DNA of 32,323 nucleotides from Bacteroidetes bacterium GWF2_49_14 (GTDB lineage Bacteria > Bacteroidota > Bacteroidia > Bacteroidales > UBA12481), in contig MEOR01000159.1 of NCBI GenBank assembly GCA_001769295.1, forward strand, positions 4,838-37,160, in the 5' to 3' direction. Below are positions 26,916 to 32,323 of this stretch, piece by piece. The translations under genes and the position numbers were made by a program. Every line of letters starts with the position of its first letter. Position 1 is the first letter of the stretch. The notes below the pieces were generated by a model. It made no database searches. It was not told the origin of the DNA and was given only the letters and a program-made list of their open reading frames with translations.

Positions 26916-27661
26916 CCGAAAGAGAATTTCTGGCTGATTCCGTAGAACCGGTTCAACCGGCAGGATCAGGTCAACCTCCCAAACCCCTGAAATCACTGGG
27001 CAGGAGAATACTTGGCTGGCTTGCCACTTTCATCGGAGTAATTCTTTTTTTCACATTTTGCCTCTATCTCCTGTTTGTCGTGATCCCTCAAGGGCCCGAG
27101 ATTGCCCTGGCAAGAGGTATCGGAAAGGATACTTCCTTAACAATTACAAAAATCGCGGTTGACTCGGTCAAAGTCAAAAAAGAGATCGCACTGCTGGAGA
27201 AAAAGATCGATAAACTGACTACCCAGGGGCCTTACCTGATAGTTAATACCACGGATAACCGTTTCTACCTTTATAGTGGGAAAGAACTCATACGGGAGGG
27301 AAGGTGCTCAACCGGTAAAAACACCCGGTTAATCGCTAAGAAAAGGAATTATGAGTTTAAAACCCCAAGGGGTGTTCATACCGTTCAATCGAAACAAAAA
27401 AACCCCGTTTGGGCCAAACCCGACTGGGCCTTTATTGAAGAAGGTCTTCCCATTCCCCCGCCAGGTCATGAATCAAGGTTTGATGCCTATACTCTTGGTG
27501 ATTACAAACTTGCAATCGGTGATGGCTACATGGTTCATGGAACTTTATACAAGCGAAGAATGGGACTGCCTGTGACACATGGCTGCATCCGGCTGCTTGA
27601 TGAGGACCTTGAAGTTGTTTATAATACCATGCCCATCGGATCTAAAGTGATAATCTATTAA
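26912..27661 (+). CDS. second membrane-anchored L,D-transpeptidase (YkuD)
   Basis: 249 residues: a Pro-rich cytoplasmic start (1-28), one membrane segment (about 33-58), a short coiled part (EIALLEKKIDKL), then the YkuD domain from about 107 to the C-terminus. H209 in YMVHGTLY and C225 in VTHGCIRL form the expected active site, and the KTPRG element (150-154) precedes it. The protein ends right after the last beta-strand (KVIIY). It is translationally coupled to the first L,D-transpeptidase and shares about its catalytic domain only. Two active enzymes side by side may attach different substrates or act in sequence. Confidence 0.92.
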   Translation: MTEREFLADSVEPVQPAGSGQPPKPLKSLGRRILGWLATFIGVILFFTFCLYLLFVVIPQGPEIALARGIGKDTSLTITKIAVDSVKVKKEIALLEKKIDKLTTQGPYLIVNTTDNRFYLYSGKELIREGRCSTGKNTRLIAKKRNYEFKTPRGVHTVQSKQKNPVWAKPDWAFIEEGLPIPPPGHESRFDAYTLGDYKLAIGDGYMVHGTLYKRRMGLPVTHGCIRLLDEDLEVVYNTMPIGSKVIIY

Positions 27662-27671
27662 TTCTACTGTT

Positions 27672-28433
27672 TTGAAAACACTGAAAATATTAGCCTTGTT
27701 GCTGGGTCTGATGATTCTTGGAGCCCTTTCCTGGCTCCTTATTTCAGCCATGAAGGCCCCTCACAGTTTTATTGAGGAGTTCAAAACGGAAATGGCCGGC
27801 ATCAAGAACAACAAGGTCATCCTTTCCTATCCGGACGACCTTCTTGAGAGGAAAACCAGACTCGATTCAAGGCTCGCAATGTCGGATGACGATTCCATCG
27901 GGCTTCGGATCAACCTGAAGGAGAAGTTCCTGTATCTGGAAATCAAAGGAATCGTACTGCACAAAACTCCCATTCTTGAGCAAAAATCAAGCAGTTTTTT
28001 TAAGCACCTGTCTGTTGCCGAAAAATATGTCCTGTTCCACAACCCCCTTACGATCCAGAAGGATGACGCAACCATTTCAAAGGATCAGTTTCAGGAAGTG
28101 ATCGCTCCAAAAGATACCATTGAAGCAGCCAAAATGACGGAAATCATTCCTGATACCACCCTCACCGAACCTGTGATGTACAGGCTCTATCTCAATCATG
28201 GGATCCGGGTTCAGATAACGGGTCAGCTACCCGACTCGATTCCGCAGTTCTGGCCACGCTTCCGTTTTGATTACCGCGATCGCTACAAATACCTGAAGGA
28301 ATTGACCAGAAGCGTGATCCGCAACAAACCAGCACCTTACCAGCCAACCATCTCGCTGGTAATCAATTCCAGGGATGCTGAAGCCATTTACAGGGCGGTG
28401 CCAAAGAAAGGCAACGTCATACTGGAATTATAG
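27672..28433 (+). CDS. probable inactive L,D-transpeptidase-like protein
   Basis: 253 residues if the TTG at 27672 is the start; the first ATG (27711) would cut into the membrane anchor (about 5-26), so I prefer TTG. Anchor, then a periplasmic domain. The C-terminal end, SRDAEAIYRAVPKKGNVILEL, lines up with the ends of both upstream enzymes (VVYNTMPIGSKVIIY and ALYRLVSVGTTVTIV). In that alignment the catalytic THGC/TDGC becomes PTIS, with S228 at the cysteine position. A strand like the YkuD first strand is also present (INLKEKFLYLEIKG, 80-93). The fold call is mine by hand and needs a profile or structure test. A regulatory or scaffold role for the two active enzymes is inference. Confidence 0.7.
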   Translation: MKTLKILALLLGLMILGALSWLLISAMKAPHSFIEEFKTEMAGIKNNKVILSYPDDLLERKTRLDSRLAMSDDDSIGLRINLKEKFLYLEIKGIVLHKTPILEQKSSSFFKHLSVAEKYVLFHNPLTIQKDDATISKDQFQEVIAPKDTIEAAKMTEIIPDTTLTEPVMYRLYLNHGIRVQITGQLPDSIPQFWPRFRFDYRDRYKYLKELTRSVIRNKPAPYQPTISLVINSRDAEAIYRAVPKKGNVILEL

Positions 28434-28495
28434 CCTGTTTCACTTCCTTGGCGGGTTCTTCCTTAATGATCTTTTCTGCATAGGAAACCCCTTTT

Positions 28496-30064
28496 TTAAT
28501 CCATTCCTTTGGTTTCTGCGTATTGTTCCAAAAGTTTCTGGGCGGCACGTTCGGCCAGGGCTGAAATGGTGAGGGAGGGATTGACCCCGGGATTTGCCGA
28601 TATGGCTGAACCATCAATAATGAACAGGTTCTCATATCCGAAAACCTTGTGGTTCTTGTCAATCACACCGCTCCCGGAATCCTTGCCCATACATGCACCG
28701 CCCAGGATGTGAGCTGTAGTCGGTATTCCGAATAAAGACTCCGTCGGCAGAACAAGCGGCTTGCCATCGATAATTCTGGCATAATCAGTTGCAAGCATCT
28801 GGGCTTCGGGGATAAAGGCGGATGGTGCCGTTCCATTTTCCACCCGGGTACGAAGTCCAAAAAAACCCCGGCTTAGCCTAAGGGTTGAATCACGGGTCTG
28901 CATGAACAGAAGAATCTGGGTCCTGTCGGCCCAGTTGCCGGTAAAGTAAACCCGGAAATTGGCGACCGGATGCACCAGGAAATCTTTCAGAATCCGGCCT
29001 ATCCTTCCGGGAAGGGTTCTTCCGGAAATCATGGGTGCCATCAGGAGCCGCCAGAAACCTGACCCCGACGGATAACGCACGGGTTCAAGGTGGCTGAATT
29101 CATCGGTGTGCACAATCGAGCCAATGGCTATCCCTTCCGAGAATTTTTTAGTTTTATCTTTGCTGACCACGCCGATCAATGCTTCATTATTGGTCCTGAT
29201 CCCAGCCCCAACAAGGTCAGACAAATCAGGCAGGCTCGATTTTTTCAACCGAAGCAAAAGGGGAACCGTTCCAAGCACCCCACCGGAGAAAATGAATGCC
29301 TTTGTCTCAATTTCCTGACGCTTGAACCCCCCGGTTTTCTTAACCGCAATGCGGTAACCCCCGCTGCCGCTTTTACCGATCGGCCTGACATCCACAACCC
29401 GCGTCCGGTCCATGACCCGTGCCCCCGCTTTTTCTGCAAGAAACAGGTAGTTCTTATCCAGTGTGTTCTTTGCATTGTATCGGCAACCAACCATACAGCC
29501 ACCGCAAAACCGGCATCCCTCACGGTCAGGTCCTTCACCATTGAAATAAGGGTCAACAACCTTTTGTTCAGGTTCACCAAAGAACACGGCAACCTCAGTA
29601 GGATGAAAACAATCCCTCTTTCCAATAATCTGCGACAACCTTTCCAGTGCCTCATCACCCGGACCGAATTTTGGATTGGTTTTCGTACCCAGCATTTGCC
29701 TGGCCGTGCCATAATGAGGTTGGAGCTCCTGCTCCCAGTCTGCCAGATCTTTCCAGGAACCCGATGTAAAAAAAACAGACTCAGGCACGGGAAGGGTATT
29801 GGCATAGACGAGGGATCCACCCCCGACGCCTGCCCCGGCCAGGACGGTAATATGTCGAAATAACCGGATCCGGAAAAAGCCGTAAAATCTCAGGCCGGGT
29901 ACCCACAACCATTTTACAAGGTTCCAGTTACGCTTTGGAAAATCGGCAGGGGTAAACCTTCGGCCTTGTTCCGCCAACAAAACTTTATAACCACTTTCTG
30001 CTAAACGCATTGCGGTTATTGATCCGCCAAATCCGGATCCCATTATGACAAAATCGTATTCCAT
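28496..30064 (-). CDS. GMC-family oxidoreductase (cholesterol oxidase-like) with four-cysteine cluster
   Basis: 522 residues. FAD-binding Rossmann motif GSGFGGS at 9-15, a GAGVGGGSLVYAN segment (77-89) and the C-terminal GMC parts ILGGACMG and NPGVNPSLTISALAERAA. No signal peptide, so cytoplasmic or membrane-associated. Between FAD motifs lies C184-x2-C187-x2-C190-x3-C194, the spacing of a [4Fe-4S] ligand set, followed by NAKNTLDKNYL. Close relatives are annotated as GMC oxidoreductases of unknown substrate; the name cholesterol oxidase should not be taken as the activity. It converges with the preceding gene (62-base gap) and is divergent from the amylase pair, so it has no clear operon partner. 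Confidence 0.88.
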   Translation of the reverse strand: MEYDFVIMGSGFGGSITAMRLAESGYKVLLAEQGRRFTPADFPKRNWNLVKWLWVPGLRFYGFFRIRLFRHITVLAGAGVGGGSLVYANTLPVPESVFFTSGSWKDLADWEQELQPHYGTARQMLGTKTNPKFGPGDEALERLSQIIGKRDCFHPTEVAVFFGEPEQKVVDPYFNGEGPDREGCRFCGGCMVGCRYNAKNTLDKNYLFLAEKAGARVMDRTRVVDVRPIGKSGSGGYRIAVKKTGGFKRQEIETKAFIFSGGVLGTVPLLLRLKKSSLPDLSDLVGAGIRTNNEALIGVVSKDKTKKFSEGIAIGSIVHTDEFSHLEPVRYPSGSGFWRLLMAPMISGRTLPGRIGRILKDFLVHPVANFRVYFTGNWADRTQILLFMQTRDSTLRLSRGFFGLRTRVENGTAPSAFIPEAQMLATDYARIIDGKPLVLPTESLFGIPTTAHILGGACMGKDSGSGVIDKNHKVFGYENLFIIDGSAISANPGVNPSLTISALAERAAQKLLEQYAETKGMD

Positions 30065-30171
30065 CAGCTGGTTAGAATTTGGTGAATTTGCTTATTATTT
30101 CAGACATCAGGAAAAAAGACTATTTTTATTCACTTCGGCTAGCATTATTCTATCATCAAAACAGGACAATC

Positions 30172-31542
30172 ATGAAACGGATCAAATTCTCCCTGGCTTT
30201 GCTTTTAATCCTCATTATCAGCGCATCATGTGCGGTAAAGCAGGTTGAAGTACCCCAAACCGGCCCCTCTACTTCTGTGGTTCACCCGGACTGGATAAAG
30301 TCATCCGTCATGTACGAAGTGAATATCAGGCAATACACCCCTGAAGGCACCTTCAATGCATTCACGCAGAAATTGCCAAGGCTTAAGGAGCTTGGCGTTG
30401 AAATCTTATGGTTGATGCCTGTTAACCCTATCGGAATTAAAAACCGGAAAGGCCCCCTGGGATCCTATTACAGTGTGATGGATTACAAGGATGTAAACCC
30501 GGAATTCGGTACCATGGATGATTTTAAGGCCCTTTTAAAAAGAACTCATGAATTGGGCATGTTCCTGATCATTGATTGGGTTCCAAACCATTCATCATGG
30601 GATAACCCATTGATAACCAGTAATCCTGAGTTTTATGCCAAGGACAGCACCGGCAATATGTATTCACCCTGGGATTGGACCGATGTTGTCCAGTTCGATT
30701 ATAAGCAACCCGGAATCCGGGCATATCAGATTGATGTTATGAAATTCTGGCTGACCGACGTGGGCATTGATGGTTTCCGCTATGACGTGGCCCACCAGGT
30801 ACCCGTTGATTTCTGGAATGATGTACGCCCCGCCCTTCAGCAGGTAAAGCCCGATGTGCTGATGCTGGCCGAAGCCGAGCAGCGCTTCCTTCATGAGAAA
30901 TCCATGGATATGTCGTACGGATGGGAATTGCACCATATCATGAACCAGGTTGCCCAGGAAAAAGCAGATGTCTCAGCTATTGATGCATACTTTGAAAGAG
31001 CAGCAAAAGATTATAACAGTCATGATATCAGGATGTATTTTACTTCCAATCATGATGAGAATTCCTGGAACGGTACCGAATGGGAGCGGATGGGCAAAGC
31101 CACCGAAGCCATGACTGTTTTCACCTATACGATTCCCGGGATACCCCTGATTTACAGCGGCCAGGAAGCCGGTTCATCAAAGAGATTGAAATTCTTCGAG
31201 CATGACCCGATTGAATGGAACGATCATCCTTTTTTCTCCTTGTATCAAAAACTCAATGCCCTGAAAAAAGAGAATGAGGCGCTCTGGAACCCGGGATATG
31301 GTGGGAATTATACGCGACTCACAACCGGCAACGATAAAAAGGTAATGGCTTATCTTCGGGAAATCAAGACCAATAAAGTTCTGACCCTTCTTAATTTCAG
31401 CCCCGATGAGGTATCCGTTAAACTCGATCCGGAAATGACATCAGGCACCTTTGTCAATTATTTTACGAGGGAAAAAGTCAAACCTTCATCTGTCGAAATC
31501 AAGCTGGGTCCATGGGGATACATGGTTTTAACCAAGAAGTAA
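30172..31542 (+). CDS. GH13 alpha-amylase-family lipoprotein
   Basis: 456 residues from the ATG at 30172; the frame extends upstream, but this ATG starts a perfect lipoprotein signal (lipidated C20 in SASC). Compact catalytic protein without extra binding domains. Region I DWVPNH (135-140), nucleophile D205 in GFRYD, acid/base E234 in MLAEAE, region IV SNHDE with D295, then a short C-terminal beta domain. Lipidation suggests attachment to the outer membrane, similar in place to SusG, though it lacks SusG's CBM58 insertion. The following GH13 starts 6 bases after its stop, so the two form an operon, about 5 kb from the maltose genes. Specificity unknown. Confidence 0.92.
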   Translation: MKRIKFSLALLLILIISASCAVKQVEVPQTGPSTSVVHPDWIKSSVMYEVNIRQYTPEGTFNAFTQKLPRLKELGVEILWLMPVNPIGIKNRKGPLGSYYSVMDYKDVNPEFGTMDDFKALLKRTHELGMFLIIDWVPNHSSWDNPLITSNPEFYAKDSTGNMYSPWDWTDVVQFDYKQPGIRAYQIDVMKFWLTDVGIDGFRYDVAHQVPVDFWNDVRPALQQVKPDVLMLAEAEQRFLHEKSMDMSYGWELHHIMNQVAQEKADVSAIDAYFERAAKDYNSHDIRMYFTSNHDENSWNGTEWERMGKATEAMTVFTYTIPGIPLIYSGQEAGSSKRLKFFEHDPIEWNDHPFFSLYQKLNALKKENEALWNPGYGGNYTRLTTGNDKKVMAYLREIKTNKVLTLLNFSPDEVSVKLDPEMTSGTFVNYFTREKVKPSSVEIKLGPWGYMVLTKK

Positions 31543-31548
31543 CTGTTT

Positions 31549-32323
31549 ATGATCAAAAAAAAATCGATTTTTTTTCTGGCACTTGTATCTGTTCTTTCGA
31601 TGAACAATCCGGGTAAATCCCAGGAAGTAGCGGTCCCCCACGACACAAGGGTTTATTATTCTGTTTTTGTTCAGTCCTTTTATGACAGCAATGGCGATGG
31701 CATCGGGGATATTCCCGGGCTGACGTCAAAACTCGATTATCTGCAGGACCTGGGAGTCGGGGGTCTCTGGCTTCTACCTGTCCATCCATCTCCAACCTAT
31801 CATAAATATGATGTAAGTGACTATTATTCAATACATCCTGATTACGGGACACTGGATGATTACAGGAAAATGGTTGCCGAAGCACATAAACGCGGCATGG
31901 TTGTTTTGCTCGACCTTGTAATCAATCATACATCAAACCGTATCCGGTGGTTTCAGGAAGCCTCGAAAGGTCCGGAAAATCCTTACAGGAACTATTATAT
32001 ATGGTCTGATAAGAAGAGTGACTTTGATGCTGAACCCTTTCACTGGCACGCCGTACGAAATTCGCAAGGAAAACAAACGGCAGGTCCCCGGTACTACGGA
32101 TTTTTCTGGTGGGAAATGCCCGATCTGAACTTCGAAAGCACGAAGGTGCGACAGGAGATATTCAATATTGCTTCCTTCTGGCTTAAGGATGTTGGAATTG
32201 ATGGATTCCGGCTTGATGCCGCCAAGTTCATCTATCCTTCAGAGCAGGTCGAGAAAAACCTGAAATGGTGGAAAGAATTCCGCACTGAGGTATCGAAAAT
32301 AAAAAAGGATGCACTCATTTTCG
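31549..32323 (+). CDS. GH13 alpha-amylase (3' end cut off by window)
   Basis: The first 258 residues are present; the reading frame is open to the right edge. Signal peptide about 1-24 (a KKKS start, cut near GKSQ), no lipobox, so secreted or periplasmic. The GH13 barrel begins with VYYSVFVQSFYDSNGDGIGD (35-54), which carries the Asp-Asn-Asp calcium-type loop of oligosaccharide-active GH13 enzymes. Region I DLVINH is at 122-127 and the nucleophile D223 in GFRLD; the acid/base glutamate would come just after the cut. It differs from the gene before it, so this is not a recent tandem copy. Start codon ATG at 31549 follows directly after the previous gene. Confidence 0.92.
   Translation, partial: MIKKKSIFFLALVSVLSMNNPGKSQEVAVPHDTRVYYSVFVQSFYDSNGDGIGDIPGLTSKLDYLQDLGVGGLWLLPVHPSPTYHKYDVSDYYSIHPDYGTLDDYRKMVAEAHKRGMVVLLDLVINHTSNRIRWFQEASKGPENPYRNYYIWSDKKSDFDAEPFHWHAVRNSQGKQTAGPRYYGFFWWEMPDLNFESTKVRQEIFNIASFWLKDVGIDGFRLDAAKFIYPSEQVEKNLKWWKEFRTEVSKIKKDALIF

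Noticed and set aside
28453-28497. Possible terminator after the pseudo-transpeptidase gene (GGGTT/AACCC with T run)
   Set aside because: Only five base pairs around a 28-base loop, and the T run enters the stop codon region of the opposite GMC gene; too weak to call.

Overview
The window looks like a chromosomal segment of a Bacteroidota bacterium. It has type IX secretion (T9SS) parts (PorU, PorV), a T9SS C-terminal sorting domain on an exported amylase, a SusC/SusD/SusE outer-membrane glycan uptake set, and several promoters of the phylum's TTTG / TAnnTTTG type. I cannot name a genus. Both ends cut through genes: porU on the left and a GH13 amylase on the right. I saw no rRNA, tRNA, CRISPR array or transposase.

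Layout. (1) 2-4040, plus strand: end of porU, then porV and ispF, the last two overlapping by one base. (2) 4055-4158: an 8-bp tandem repeat array between converging genes. (3) 4163-17592, minus strand: a seven-gene run read as susC, susD, susE, a periplasmic neopullulanase-like GH13, a T9SS-exported GH13, hutU and a small lipoprotein, with an intrinsic terminator between susE and the first GH13. (4) 17593-17985: divergent control region. (5) 17986-24880, plus strand: LacI-type regulator, SLC45/GPH-type maltose transporter, beta-phosphoglucomutase, GH65 maltose phosphorylase and a PDZ aspartyl protease. (6) 25109-28433, plus strand: a small helical lipoprotein with very strong expression signals, two L,D-transpeptidases and a third protein that looks like an L,D-transpeptidase without its active site. 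(7) 28496-30064, minus strand: a GMC oxidoreductase. (8) 30172-32323, plus strand: two more GH13 amylases, the second cut by the window end.

Regions 3-5 make a nearly complete starch/maltodextrin route. Surface amylase and SusCDE capture and import the glycan, the periplasmic GH13 cuts it to maltose-size sugars, the symporter brings these in, and GH65 plus beta-phosphoglucomutase turn maltose into glucose and glucose 6-phosphate. PorU and PorV in the same window belong to the export machinery that the CTD-tagged amylase needs.

The two most unusual things are a SusD protein carrying a tandem SusE/F-type starch-binding module inserted in its middle, about 58% identical without gaps to the tail of the SusE encoded next door, and the lipoprotein / L,D-transpeptidase / pseudo-transpeptidase cassette, which resembles a possible envelope-tethering system.
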